Shown: one piece after another, positions 43,225 to 51,443 of the stretch
How positions within the stretch are numbered: the stretch's first letter is position 1
How the letters are laid out: the number at the start of each line of letters is the position of its first letter
NCBI GenBank assembly: GCA_963747535.1
Contig: CAVVFX010000017.1
Location: 992,001-1,056,000 of the forward strand
DNA length: 64,000 nt
Reading direction: 5' to 3'
From: CAVVFX01 sp963747535
GTDB lineage: Bacteria > Acidobacteriota > Terriglobia > Bryobacterales > Bryobacteraceae
Notes under the pieces: model-generated
Seen by the model: only the letters and a program-made list of their open reading frames with translations
Database searches by the model: none
What the model was told of the DNA's origin: nothing
Translations under genes and position numbers: made by a program

Positions 43225-45169
43225 CGAGGATCAAACCGACCCGCCCGTCCCCCAGGATCGCCCCGCCAGCCACTCCAGTCACGTTTTTAAAACAGGCTCC
43301 AAGGGCCTTAATCACCACTTCCTGCTTCCCTAACATACGATCGACGACCAGACAGAACTGCCGTGCCCGGCCTTCCACCACAATACCGATCTCACTCGAA
43401 GCGCCGTCCTGACGAACGCGCGCAAAAAACTGATCGAGCCGGACCACCGGCAGCAAGGCCCCGCGCAGCAACACCATTTCCGACCGATTCTCGACGGTGA
43501 ACACCTTGTCCGCGGTAACATGAAACATCTCGCGCACCGAGTAGATCGGCAGGATATATCGCTCGCCGCCAGACTCCAGGATCAGTCCATCAACCATCGC
43601 CAGCGTCAGAGGGACCTTGAGAGTGAAAGCGCAACCCAATCCCGGTCTGGAGTCGATATGGATCGTGCCGCGGAGTTTTTCGATTTGCCGCCGCACCACG
43701 TCCATCCCGACGCCCCGCCCGGAGATGCTGGTGACCCGTTCCGCTGTTGAGAAACCAGGTTCGAAGATCAGCTTATAGATACTCTGGTCGTCGGGTTTGG
43801 ATTCCGCTGAGATTAAGTCTTTTTGAAGAGCCTTTTCCCGGATTTTCGCTACCGAAAGTCCCCTTCCGTCATCCGACATGCGGAGGTTGATGTACCCGGC
43901 CTGATGGAAGGCTTCCAGAGTAATGAAAGCCGTTTCGCTCTTTCCCGAAGCCGCCCTTGCTTCGACGTCTTCAATCCCGTGGTCCACTGAGTTTCGTATC
44001 ATATGGACGACTGGATCGGTGATCTCTTCGACGATGTTTCGATCCAGTTCAACCTGGTCGCCGATCCTTCTCAACTCGATCCGTTTGCCCGATTTGCGGG
44101 CCAGGTCGCGAACCAGACGAGCCATTTTGTCGTAGAGCCGGGAAATCGGTACCATTCGCATCGACATAGCCGTTTTCTGGATTTCACCGGTCACCCGCCC
44201 CAGCTGGGCAAAGTTTCGCGACAATCCCGCCGACGCACTGCCGTCGTTCCCGGGCGAAAAGTGAATCAGCGACTGGGCGATCACCAGTTCGCCCACCATT
44301 TCCACCAGGTACTCCAGCTTAGCGGTATCCACGCGGACCATGCTGGCATCGTTTTTGGGTGCTGCCGGCACCGCAGCGCGTTCCACTTCCGGAGATGCCA
44401 TGACCTCGGAAGCCAAATTTCCCGGGGATTCAGCCGCTCCGCCCGCCGGAACGTCGACCGCTGCTGCCGCGATCTCTTTCAGCAGAGTTTCATTTGAGGG
44501 CAACGCATTCATTGCCTCTTGCGGCGGTCTCGACGACAGCGCATCCAGCGCGACCTGAACGAAATCAGCCGCTTTCAGCGCCGCATCAATCAGTCGCGGA
44601 CCGATCGATAGACGTCTCTCACGGGCATGGTCGAGAAGTGTTTCGGTTTCATGCGCAACCGCTTGTATGGGTCCTAGCGCCAGAAATCCAGCCAGGCCCT
44701 TGATGGTGTGAAAACACCGGAAAACGCTGTGCACCGCGTCCGGCAGGGAAGGATCTTTTTCCAGGGTCAGCAGATTTGCTTCAATGCTCGACAAGTGTTC
44801 CCGAGCCTCTGCCACAAATTCCGCGATCAGTTCAGGGTCGTCAGCTAAGCTGTTGCCGGCTGCAGCCTGAGCTTGCGCACGGTCCGGTGAAGGTGGCGCA
44901 GCGTCACGTCGTACCGCTTCCTGCAAACGAAGCAGGCCGGTACTTAGCCATGGATCACCATCTGGCCCGCCAAAGGCGTGGCCGACATTTTGCTTCGGGA
45001 CTCTCCGAATCTGATCCAGCAATTCAGCGGTTACGGAAGCCGCTTCGGGAAACGCGTTGAAAGCCAATTCGTTAATTCGAGCAAGAACTGTCTCGATGTC
45101 CGGGGTCGCGCCCGATTCGACTGACCTGAGTCTCTCTATTTCGGCTTGAATCTGTTCCTGGGCGGTCAT
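43184..45169 (-). CDS. cheA: Chemotaxis histidine kinase CheA
   Basis: 661 residues from the ATG at 45169 (MTAQEQIQAE), chosen because the sigma-28-like promoter would start the message at about 45183; a start at 45193 also exists. The Hpt domain has the phospho-acceptor His at about 154 (FRCFHTIKGLAGF). A P3 dimerisation region precedes the kinase domain (HMIRNSVDHGIED N-box, MSDDGRGLSVAKI, GRGVGMDVVRRQIEKLRG), and the last ~140 residues are the CheW-like P5 domain. No separate CheY-binding P2 is apparent. It heads cheA-cheR-cheB; cheW and cheY are not in the window. An N-terminal ~100-residue extension before the Hpt is unusual. Confidence 0.94.
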   Translation of the reverse strand: MTAQEQIQAEIERLRSVESGATPDIETVLARINELAFNAFPEAASVTAELLDQIRRVPKQNVGHAFGGPDGDPWLSTGLLRLQEAVRRDAAPPSPDRAQAQAAAGNSLADDPELIAEFVAEAREHLSSIEANLLTLEKDPSLPDAVHSVFRCFHTIKGLAGFLALGPIQAVAHETETLLDHARERRLSIGPRLIDAALKAADFVQVALDALSSRPPQEAMNALPSNETLLKEIAAAAVDVPAGGAAESPGNLASEVMASPEVERAAVPAAPKNDASMVRVDTAKLEYLVEMVGELVIAQSLIHFSPGNDGSASAGLSRNFAQLGRVTGEIQKTAMSMRMVPISRLYDKMARLVRDLARKSGKRIELRRIGDQVELDRNIVEEITDPVVHMIRNSVDHGIEDVEARAASGKSETAFITLEAFHQAGYINLRMSDDGRGLSVAKIREKALQKDLISAESKPDDQSIYKLIFEPGFSTAERVTSISGRGVGMDVVRRQIEKLRGTIHIDSRPGLGCAFTLKVPLTLAMVDGLILESGGERYILPIYSVREMFHVTADKVFTVENRSEMVLLRGALLPVVRLDQFFARVRQDGASSEIGIVVEGRARQFCLVVDRMLGKQEVVIKALGACFKNVTGVAGGAILGDGRVGLILDVHGIGGGDDSDA

Positions 45170-45189
45170 GCAGTCTCGTTCCACTAAAC

Positions 45190-45217
45190 ACATCGGCAGA
45201 AGACCACAAAAGGTTTA
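45190..45217 (-). promoter_or_regulatory. Sigma-28-type promoter for cheA-cheR-cheB
   Basis: Minus strand TAAACCTT (45217-45210), 12 bases, GCCGATGT (45197-45190). The -10 is the same octamer as at fliC. Predicted start near 45183, which leaves 14 bases before the cheA ATG, including GGAACGAG. Confidence 0.7.
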
Positions 45218-45426
45218 TAGTTGCCCTGGAATCCATGTGCGGTTGGCGGCGACCGGTCAGGCGCCCCGGACCAGAGTGAACCACATCGAGAGCCTTCCCT
45301 GGGGGGTCTGTCGAGTTTCCAGAGTAAAATTGGCTTAAGAATGAAGATTTGCAACGCAAAATAGCACTCATCCCTTGACAAGTCGTGCTGGATCATTAAA
45401 ATGGGTCGTATCTCAGTCTCTTTCTT

Positions 45427-45567
45427 ATGCAATCCCCCTGTGACCACAAGCGAACGCAAGTGATCGCGCGCCGGGACGGCGTCGACTATGTCGAATGTCT
45501 CGATTGCCGGCAGATCTTCGAAGCGGAAGACCTTGAGCCGGTGACTGTTGAAGACGAGGACGAATAG
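45427..45567 (+). CDS. Small zinc-ribbon-like protein (46 aa)
   Basis: A complete 46-residue reading frame: MQSPCDHKRTQVIARRDG, VDYVECLDCRQIFEAED, ending LEPVTVEDEDE. A CxH at the N-terminus and a CxxC in the centre suggest a metal-binding knuckle, and the acidic tail is typical of small soluble proteins. I recall similar short proteins in other acidobacteria, but cannot name a family. Standing between cheA and gadB it has no operon partner. Function unknown. The opposite-strand frame across it has no such features. Confidence 0.6.
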   Translation: MQSPCDHKRTQVIARRDGVDYVECLDCRQIFEAEDLEPVTVEDEDE

Positions 45568-45767
45568 CGGCGGGCGCCCATCCCCACTCCCTGGCAGATC
45601 AGAACGTCCATGCCTTCGGACCGAAGACGTTCCGCCATATAGGTGTGTACCGGCAGTGTCCACCGCAAGGGTAGCTCAGCAAATCACTGATATTATCTTT
45701 TGCTAACTTACGCGGGACGCGATCTTGCTCCGCGACTACAACCCTGGCACGAGCTGATGCTGGATGG

Positions 45768-47156
45768 TTAGTGATGAAACTGACAACTCGTGAGTTTCGG
45801 CTTCAGCCCAGGCTGCGACCCGAACCAGTCCAGGTGCCGGCGGATGTCGTTCACCAGCATATCCGCCAGATCGCAAGTAAATCCGTTGCGGACCACCACT
45901 CGTTGGACGATCATATCGTCGCGGTTGGCCGGCATCCGGTAGGCCGGCACTTGCCATCCCCGGTCGCGCAGACGGTCGGCGAGATCGTAGAGCGACCACG
46001 TGGTAGTCTCCCTGAGTTTCCACGCGAACACCGGAAGATCAGTACCGTGGCTGACCAGTTCAAACGGTCCCAGTTCGCCGATCTGCTTCGCCAGATGAAC
46101 CGCGACATCCTGGCAGGCCTGGTGGACGGCCCGGTATCCGGCCTTACCCAGACGGATCAGATTGTAATATTGCGCCACCACCTGGCTTGCCGGCCGCGAA
46201 AAATTGATCGCCAGCGTAGGCATGGTCCCGCCAAGGTAATCGACGTGAAAAATGAGGTCCGGGTGGAGATCTGCGGCTTCTCTCCAGATCACCCAGCCGA
46301 CGCCCGGAAACACTAATCCGTATTTGTGCCCCGACGTGTTGATCGACTTGACGCGTGGGATCCGGAAATCCCACCGGACACCGGGTTGCAGAAACGGCGC
46401 CACGAACGCCCCGCTGGCGCCGTCGACGTGAATCGGAATGTCGAGGCCGGACTCTTCCTGCCGGCGGTCCAACGCCGCGCTGAGGGCCTCGATGTTTTCG
46501 TAGTCGCCGGTATAAGTGCTGCCCAGGACGCCGACCACACCGATGGTGTTCTCATCGCACGCGGCGGCGGCGCGCTCCGGGTCCATCACCAGGTCGTTGC
46601 CCTCGAGTGCGACTTCGCGCGTTTCGATGTCCCAATATTTGACGAATTTGTGCCAGCAAATCTGGGTATTGGTACCCATCACCAGATTAGGACGGTCCGT
46701 GGATTTCCCGGCTTGCTTCATCTTTTCGCGCCAGCGCCATTTCAGCGCCAGTCCACCCAACATGCAAGCCTCGCTGGACCCGATGGTCGACGTGCCGATA
46801 GTGTTGTCCGGATCGGGCGAATGCCATAGCTCGGCCAGCATTTTGACACAGCGCATCTCCAGTTCCGCGGTCTGAGGGTATTCGTCCTTGTCGATCATGT
46901 TCTTGTCGAACGTCTCGGACATCAGCTTGTGAGCTTCCGGCTCCATCCAGGTGCCGCAGAAGGTCGCCAGGTTGAAACGGGAACTCCCGTCAAGAATCAG
47001 CTCATCGTGTATCAGGTGATAAGCGGTGCCCGGCGACATGCCATCTTCGGGAAGCGCATGCCGCGGCACCGGGCCCAGCAGCGACTGGCGCGCGTACATC
47101 GGGCGCATGCCGGCGTGGAGTTCGTGCCTGGGACGGGCTGGAGGCGGGGAGCTCAT
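45768..47156 (-). CDS. gadB: Glutamate decarboxylase
   Basis: 462 residues. A PLP enzyme converting glutamate to 4-aminobutyrate with proton consumption. The PLP-binding Asp is in IPIHVDGASGAFVAPF (about 241-256) and the Schiff-base lysine is Lys278 in INTSGHKYGLVFPG. Family landmarks LATFCGTWMEPEAHKLM, DEYPQTAELEMRCVKMLAEL and GTSTIGSSEACMLGGLALKW are all present, the last being the substrate-binding region. Length and order match bacterial GadA/B. No antiporter (gadC) or regulator is adjacent, so its part in acid resistance versus GABA metabolism cannot be told. It is divergent from msrA with a 28-base gap. Confidence 0.95.
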   Translation of the reverse strand: MSSPPPARPRHELHAGMRPMYARQSLLGPVPRHALPEDGMSPGTAYHLIHDELILDGSSRFNLATFCGTWMEPEAHKLMSETFDKNMIDKDEYPQTAELEMRCVKMLAELWHSPDPDNTIGTSTIGSSEACMLGGLALKWRWREKMKQAGKSTDRPNLVMGTNTQICWHKFVKYWDIETREVALEGNDLVMDPERAAAACDENTIGVVGVLGSTYTGDYENIEALSAALDRRQEESGLDIPIHVDGASGAFVAPFLQPGVRWDFRIPRVKSINTSGHKYGLVFPGVGWVIWREAADLHPDLIFHVDYLGGTMPTLAINFSRPASQVVAQYYNLIRLGKAGYRAVHQACQDVAVHLAKQIGELGPFELVSHGTDLPVFAWKLRETTTWSLYDLADRLRDRGWQVPAYRMPANRDDMIVQRVVVRNGFTCDLADMLVNDIRRHLDWFGSQPGLKPKLTSCQFHH

Positions 47157-47184
47157 GGGTTCGCATTTACCCTACACTGAAAGT

Positions 47185-47655
47185 ATGGAAAAAGCAACGT
47201 TTGGGGCAGGTTGTTTCTGGGGCGTGGAGGAGACTTTCCGGGCCATTCCGGGCGTAGTGAAAACCTCTGTGGGCTACATGGGTGGAAGTTTGAAAAACCC
47301 TACTTATAAGGACGTCTGTACGGATCGCACCGGCCATGCCGAAGTGGTACAGGTGGAATATGATCCGGCGCAGGTGGATTACGACGACCTGTTGAATGTG
47401 TTCTGGGAGAATCACGATCCCACTACCAGGAATCGTCAGGGACCGGACTGGGGTACGCAGTACCGCTCCGTGATCTTCTATCATTCGCCCGAACAGGAAG
47501 CTGCGGCTCGCCTTTCAAGAGAACGAATGGACAAGTCCGGCCGTTTCAATCGTCCGATCGTTACGCTGATCGAACCCGCAACCGACTACTGGCTGGCGGA
47601 GGACTACCATCAACAGTATCTGGCCAAGCGCGGTCTGAGCCACTGCCACATCTGA
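47185..47655 (+). CDS. msrA: Peptide methionine-S-sulfoxide reductase MsrA
   Basis: 156 residues from the ATG at 47185; a longer frame upstream would run over the gadB start. It opens MEKATFGAGCFWGVEETFR, with the catalytic Cys in GCFWG, and continues VGYMGGSLKNPTYKDVCTD and the FWENHDPTTRNRQGPDWGTQYRS block (split here for length: FWENHDPTTRNRQG, then PDWGTQYRS), which forms the substrate pocket. It repairs methionine-S-sulfoxide. There is no msrB domain. Its TGA is the first part of the 31-bp inverted repeat. Confidence 0.95.
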   Translation: MEKATFGAGCFWGVEETFRAIPGVVKTSVGYMGGSLKNPTYKDVCTDRTGHAEVVQVEYDPAQVDYDDLLNVFWENHDPTTRNRQGPDWGTQYRSVIFYHSPEQEAAARLSRERMDKSGRFNRPIVTLIEPATDYWLAEDYHQQYLAKRGLSHCHI

Positions 47656-47752
47656 GTTTTCCGTTGTCCGTTATCCGTTGTCCGTTAAGACGTGACTCTC
47701 CAGAGGACGGTTGAACTAAAGCGGACAACGGATAACGGAAAACGGAAAACTC
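47654..47752. repeat. 31-bp inverted repeat filling a convergent intergenic gap
   Basis: Arms 47654-47684 and 47722-47752 are reverse complements with one mismatch; the core word is CGGACAACGGATAACGGA. The left arm begins within the msrA stop and the right arm ends two bases before the stop of the CpsB-like gene. As RNA it could form one long hairpin in either direction and act as a bidirectional terminator or stabiliser. Related units are near 55.1 and 60.4 kb. Confidence 0.85.
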
Positions 47753-47753
47753 T

Positions 47754-48530
47754 TCACCAGAACCAGCGCTTCTTCTTCACCTCCGCCGGTTCCTCGACCT
47801 CAAGATACTTTCCCGTTAGGGTCGCCCGCGGATGGTCCGAAAACAGGGCTTGCGCTCTATCCGCGCCGTACCGGTCCACGATGTAGGCAAACGCCTCACC
47901 TAAAAGAGTGGTCCGGTCGGTTGTTCCATGCGCGTCGCTCGCGACGAAGTGCACCATGCGCCGCTCCATCAATTCGTCGGCTGCATTACGGGCGCGCTTG
48001 CCGAAGCGATCGAGAAACGATAACGCGGTCACCTGCACCAGGCATCCCAACCGGATCCAATTCGCCAGATCATCCATCCGGCGCTGCAGCAAAGGGTTAC
48101 GTTCCGGATGGGTGATCACCGGCGTGATATCGAGGTACACCATCCGCCCGAAAACCTCTTCCGTAGTCTTGGCAATTTGAGTATCGGCGAACTCCACCAG
48201 CAGGTAGCGTTTGTGGTTAATAGTGTACTTGGTGGGGTTCGCCAGGCAATCCTGGATATTATCGAAATGGAGATGGAAGTCGCAGCCCTGATGGATTTGA
48301 ATTCTGCCCTCCATCGCGACATTCAGTTCACGCACGCGCTCAGCGACGAGTTCGGGTTGGAATTGATAAGTCAGGTCGGAGTGCGGCGTCGCCACCAGGT
48401 CGGTAGTACCGCCGTATGCCGCCATCTGCAGCATGGCGACCGACTCCTCCACGCTTTTCGCTCCGTCGTCCAATCCGTAGAGCACGTGGCTATGGATATC
48501 GACAAAGCTACAACTCGGGATAAAATTCAA
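47754..48530 (-). CDS. CpsB/CapC-type PHP-domain phosphatase
   Basis: 258 residues. PHP-fold protein of the CpsB/YwqE tyrosine-phosphatase family that dephosphorylates bacterial tyrosine kinases controlling exopolysaccharide synthesis. Metal-binding segments are FVDIHSHVLYGLDDGAKS at the N-terminus, LVATPHSDLTY, a central HPERNP and the C-terminal VASDAHGTTDR. The C-terminal VKKKRWFW tail is unusual. No capsule genes or tyrosine kinase are adjacent, so its substrate here is open. It overlaps the end of the upstream 67-residue gene by about 23 bases, suggesting one transcript. Confidence 0.87.
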   Translation of the reverse strand: MNFIPSCSFVDIHSHVLYGLDDGAKSVEESVAMLQMAAYGGTTDLVATPHSDLTYQFQPELVAERVRELNVAMEGRIQIHQGCDFHLHFDNIQDCLANPTKYTINHKRYLLVEFADTQIAKTTEEVFGRMVYLDITPVITHPERNPLLQRRMDDLANWIRLGCLVQVTALSFLDRFGKRARNAADELMERRMVHFVASDAHGTTDRTTLLGEAFAYIVDRYGADRAQALFSDHPRATLTGKYLEVEEPAEVKKKRWFW

Positions 48531-48711
48531 AGAATGCGTCGAGCGAAGCGAGTAGCTGCTTTCGGATTTCGGTTTCGCTCGAGCCCTCGATCAGATGCAT
48601 GGTGACCCCGGCCGTACGGCCACTCTTCAAGTTGATTTTCGCGGGCTCGAAGGATTCCAGTTCGTCGCAGGGAAGCAGGCGCAGCCCGTACACTAAAGCC
48701 AGGTTAGCCAT
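48508..48711 (-). CDS. Small conserved hypothetical protein
   Basis: 67 residues: MANLALVYGLRLLPCDELES, FEPAKINLKSGRTAGVTMHL, IEGSSETEIRKQLLASLDAF and a short end. The composition is that of a real globular protein (strand, strand, helix), unlike a shadow frame. It lies directly downstream of the DUF948-like gene (3 bases) and overlaps the PHP gene. No family recognised. Confidence 0.6.
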   Translation of the reverse strand: MANLALVYGLRLLPCDELESFEPAKINLKSGRTAGVTMHLIEGSSETEIRKQLLASLDAFFEFYPEL

Positions 48712-48714
48712 GGA

Positions 48715-49227
48715 CTAGATGAACATCTCCTCATCCTGCGTGGCGTGATCCACGGATTGCCGGCGGCCGTGCGAATAGACCGATATTGCGGTCTTGATGC
48801 CCGCCAGCACTCCGTTGACTTCACGCACCGGCTTCAGCACCGCATCCTTTACAGATTCTCCCGCGTGCTGAACACTATCTACGGTCGACTCGACCGCGCC
48901 GTCAATTTTGGCTACCTGGGCTTTGGCCTGTTGGGCGAAGTCCGTCAGCAACTCCCCCACGCGGTTTACCTGGTCACGGGCAGTCCTCGAAAGCTCTACG
49001 ACATCATCCGAGACGGCCACCAACTTAGGGACCAGTTCGTTCATACTCGATCGAACCAGTTCCAGAATCGGCTCCGTCTTGTCAGCCAGAGGCTCGACCT
49101 TGTCATGGATTTTGTTAACGGTGCGCAACAGGATAAACGCCGCAATGGCTTGCGCCAAAAAGCATAGTGCGGCGAGTGAAATACCACCCGCAATGACCCA
49201 TTTAAAGGTATCGTCCGACATAAGCAC
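48715..49227 (-). CDS. Membrane-anchored coiled-coil protein (DUF948-like)
   Basis: 170 residues. One transmembrane helix near residues 10-33 (WVIAGGISLAALCFLAQAIAAFILL) is written here in parts: WVIAGGISLAALCF, then LAQAIAAFILL. It is followed by a long amphipathic helical region with regular Val/Leu spacing (EPLADKTEPILELVRSSMNE, VGELLTDFAQQAKAQVAKID), as in DUF948 and related envelope proteins. The tail is polar. Neighbouring YtxH-type gene suggests a shared envelope-stress or cell-surface role, but that is inference. Confidence 0.7.
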   Translation of the reverse strand: MLMSDDTFKWVIAGGISLAALCFLAQAIAAFILLRTVNKIHDKVEPLADKTEPILELVRSSMNELVPKLVAVSDDVVELSRTARDQVNRVGELLTDFAQQAKAQVAKIDGAVESTVDSVQHAGESVKDAVLKPVREVNGVLAGIKTAISVYSHGRRQSVDHATQDEEMFI

Positions 49228-49314
49228 CCCTACTGATGATTACCAGCGGGCAAGTCATCCAGCCACGAAATTCGCCAGAAAGAAGCCTTGCCCCTCGCAA
49301 TTCCATGTCCGCTA

Positions 49315-49617
49315 TTAGCTGGGCAGGTTCTCAGCAATACGGGGTTCAACCTTCTCCCGGTAAGCCTGTTTTCCGGCCTGCAGTGCGTCGTTAATCGTAT
49401 CGCGCTGGCGGCCGATTACATCGCGGCTCTTCTCTACCAGGGTATTGGCCGTATCCTGCAAAGTGGCCGTCTGTTTTTTGATGAATTCCTTGCCTTGATC
49501 GGCTTTGTTCAAGATCAACTCACGCGTCTCGTTCCCTGACTTGGGCGCGAAAAGCATGCCTAGGCCGACCCCTATGCCTAAGCCCAAAAAGAAATTAGCC
49601 AAACCATCCCGATCCAT
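49315..49617 (-). CDS. YtxH domain-containing protein
   Basis: 100 residues from the ATG at 49617, preceded by AGGAGA; a longer frame upstream lacks a signal and overlaps the recX promoter region. The protein starts MDRDGLANFFLGLGIGVGLG and has MLFAPKSGNETRELI, the YtxH signature (a short Gly-rich membrane helix, then APxSGxETR). The rest is a charged helix (TATLQDTANTLVEKSRDVIG). YtxH proteins are small stress-associated membrane proteins of unknown mechanism. It is divergent from recX. Confidence 0.85.
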   Translation of the reverse strand: MDRDGLANFFLGLGIGVGLGMLFAPKSGNETRELILNKADQGKEFIKKQTATLQDTANTLVEKSRDVIGRQRDTINDALQAGKQAYREKVEPRIAENLPS

Positions 49618-49740
49618 TACATTTCTCCTTTTCTTGCGTGGCCGCGATCTCTGTCTTGCACGAAGACGGCCATTCACAGTATAACCTCCCAACGCTCGTT
49701 GCACACCCAATTCGGGCGAATAGAGTAAACTCCTGTACAG

Positions 49741-50283
49741 ATGAAGCGGCCCCGACAACTGTCATCGGATGAACTTTTTGCCTATGCGGTAAAAAAGCTT
49801 GGGCGTCGCGCGGCCTCTGTGGGAGAAATCCGAAGTTCGCTCGCGGCGAGGGCCCATGACCCTGTCGATGTCGAAGGCGTCCTGCAGAGATTGAAGGATT
49901 ACGGGTATCTCAACGACCAGCGATTCGCTGAATCCTTTGCCTCAGCCCGGCTGGAGAACGAGGGATTCGGGCAGTCCCGCGTACTCCGCGACCTGCGGCA
50001 GCACCGGGTGGCTCCCGACCTGGCCGAGCGTACGGTGGCGGAAATGTACTCGGGAAAAGACGAACTTGCACTGATCGAACAGTTTATTCGCCGCAAATAC
50101 CGGTCAGCCGCCCGCGAAGGTCTGTTCGAGAGCGATAAGGAACTCGCCGCCGCCTTCCGGCGTCTGGTACGGGCAGGATTCAGTTCAGCCAACTCAATCG
50201 GTGTTCTGAAGCGGTTCGCCGCAAATCCGGATTTACTGGATGCGTTGGAGAATATGCCGGAAGAACCTGAAGGTCTGGACTAA
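49741..50283 (+). CDS. recX: Regulatory protein RecX
   Basis: 180 residues. RecX limits RecA filament extension. The tandem three-helix modules are visible: SDELFAYAVKKLGRRAASVG and EIRSSLAARA, then VLQRLKDYGYLNDQRFAESF with ASARLENEGFGQSRVLRDLR, and the third repeat around EGLFESDKELAAAFRRLVRAGF. The YLND.RFAE motif is diagnostic. There is no recA next to it here. Confidence 0.9.
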   Translation: MKRPRQLSSDELFAYAVKKLGRRAASVGEIRSSLAARAHDPVDVEGVLQRLKDYGYLNDQRFAESFASARLENEGFGQSRVLRDLRQHRVAPDLAERTVAEMYSGKDELALIEQFIRRKYRSAAREGLFESDKELAAAFRRLVRAGFSSANSIGVLKRFAANPDLLDALENMPEEPEGLD

Positions 50284-50338
50284 CAGGCCGCGGGGATCGA
50301 AAACAATAAGTTCTTTTTCAGCTGCACTGCCATGAAGA

Positions 50339-50384
50339 GACAGACCATCGCTTTGTGTGTGTTCTGTCCGGCTGGGAAGCAGCC
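50339..50384 (+). repeat. REP-like double-hairpin repeat, copy 5 (diverged)
   Basis: ACAGACCATC, loop, GTTCTGT, then GGCTG-GGAAG-CAGCC. Both stems persist with compensatory changes (A-T for G-C). It lies between the convergent ends of recX and the nuclease gene. Confidence 0.7.
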
Positions 50385-50487
50385 TCCTGTTCCCGCGCCA
50401 CCCCTCTTCGGAAAAACCGGCATGACGCGCTAGCGGGAGGACGCCGTCGCTTACCGGCGAGGCCGTTCGCCGCTGGAAATGGCCTGC

Positions 50488-51438
50488 CTAGAAAACCGCA
50501 TTCAACACATCAGCGAGACGATATCCGGCCTTCGCCAACTGCTGCTCGATTACCGGTATCGCCGCGGCCGCGTACCTGGCGTCGATGTGGATGTTGAGTG
50601 CCGCCGACTTCTCACGCTCGGCCGCGCAGCCCGGACCGCCCCCACCGGGAGCGACCGGCAGCCTGGGGCGCAGTTTGTCATAAGTAACCCTTTGCGCGAG
50701 GCGATGGCCTTCCTGGATCCACTCGCTGAAGTCGATCCGTTCGTGCAGCCATTTCTGCCCGTTCGACTCATAGCGCCGATCGAGTTGCGCGGCCATTTCC
50801 TGCGGGGTCTGATGATTCTGTTTCAGATAGTGCGCGATGATTCCGTAGTCCCAGGCACCGTGCAGATTCGCTCGCTCCGAATTTTCGAAGAGAGTCACGG
50901 AAGTGCAATTGCCGCCCTCATCGTCATTCGAGGTGGTATGAAGCGGTTGGTGCATATCGCCGATAAAGTGAATCACGTAACGCAGGGCCGTTGCTCTCTC
51001 GGCAGACGACCGGTTGCGGTCCTTCAGGATCTCGAACTCATACTGCAGTCCGGTCAGCACGCACCCCGGACGATCCTTATCTGCGCCCGCGCTGCCAATG
51101 GGCGCATCGCCGACCGGCGCGCAGTACTTCATCAGATCCGCGTGTTCGACGCCGCGAGGGATATCGAGATAGTGCCACGTTCCGGTCTTCTCTTCGCGCT
51201 TGGAATCGTCGGCCCAGGTGGACGCATCCTCCATAGGATCGCCGGCCGCGGGTTGGCAGAAGCGATCGAGAGCCGGATCGATCGGATTGTCTTTCAATAA
51301 CTGATAAACCGCCGTGCGAGCTTGCGGCGTCAAGTGCTGGCTGGCGATGAAAGCCACGATCCGATGCCCTTCGCAACCCCATCCAAAAGCCCTGGTGCAG
51401 GCGATTGCGATGAGGAATATACCCTGAAGAAGTTTCAT
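50488..51438 (-). CDS. S1/P1-type nuclease, exported
   Basis: 316 residues. After a signal peptide (LLQGIFLIAIACTRAFG) the mature protein begins WGCEGHRIVAFIASQHL; the N-terminal Trp coordinates zinc in this family. Further zinc ligands are in STWADDSKREEKTGTWHYLD, ALRYVIHFIGDMHQPLHTTS and NLHGAWDYGIIAHYLKQ. S1/P1 enzymes cleave single-stranded nucleic acids and 3'-nucleotides; phospholipase C is a relative. It starts 5 bases after the SDR stop, so the two share a message. Confidence 0.92.
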   Translation of the reverse strand: MKLLQGIFLIAIACTRAFGWGCEGHRIVAFIASQHLTPQARTAVYQLLKDNPIDPALDRFCQPAAGDPMEDASTWADDSKREEKTGTWHYLDIPRGVEHADLMKYCAPVGDAPIGSAGADKDRPGCVLTGLQYEFEILKDRNRSSAERATALRYVIHFIGDMHQPLHTTSNDDEGGNCTSVTLFENSERANLHGAWDYGIIAHYLKQNHQTPQEMAAQLDRRYESNGQKWLHERIDFSEWIQEGHRLAQRVTYDKLRPRLPVAPGGGGPGCAAEREKSAALNIHIDARYAAAAIPVIEQQLAKAGYRLADVLNAVF

Positions 51439-51443
51439 TTGTC

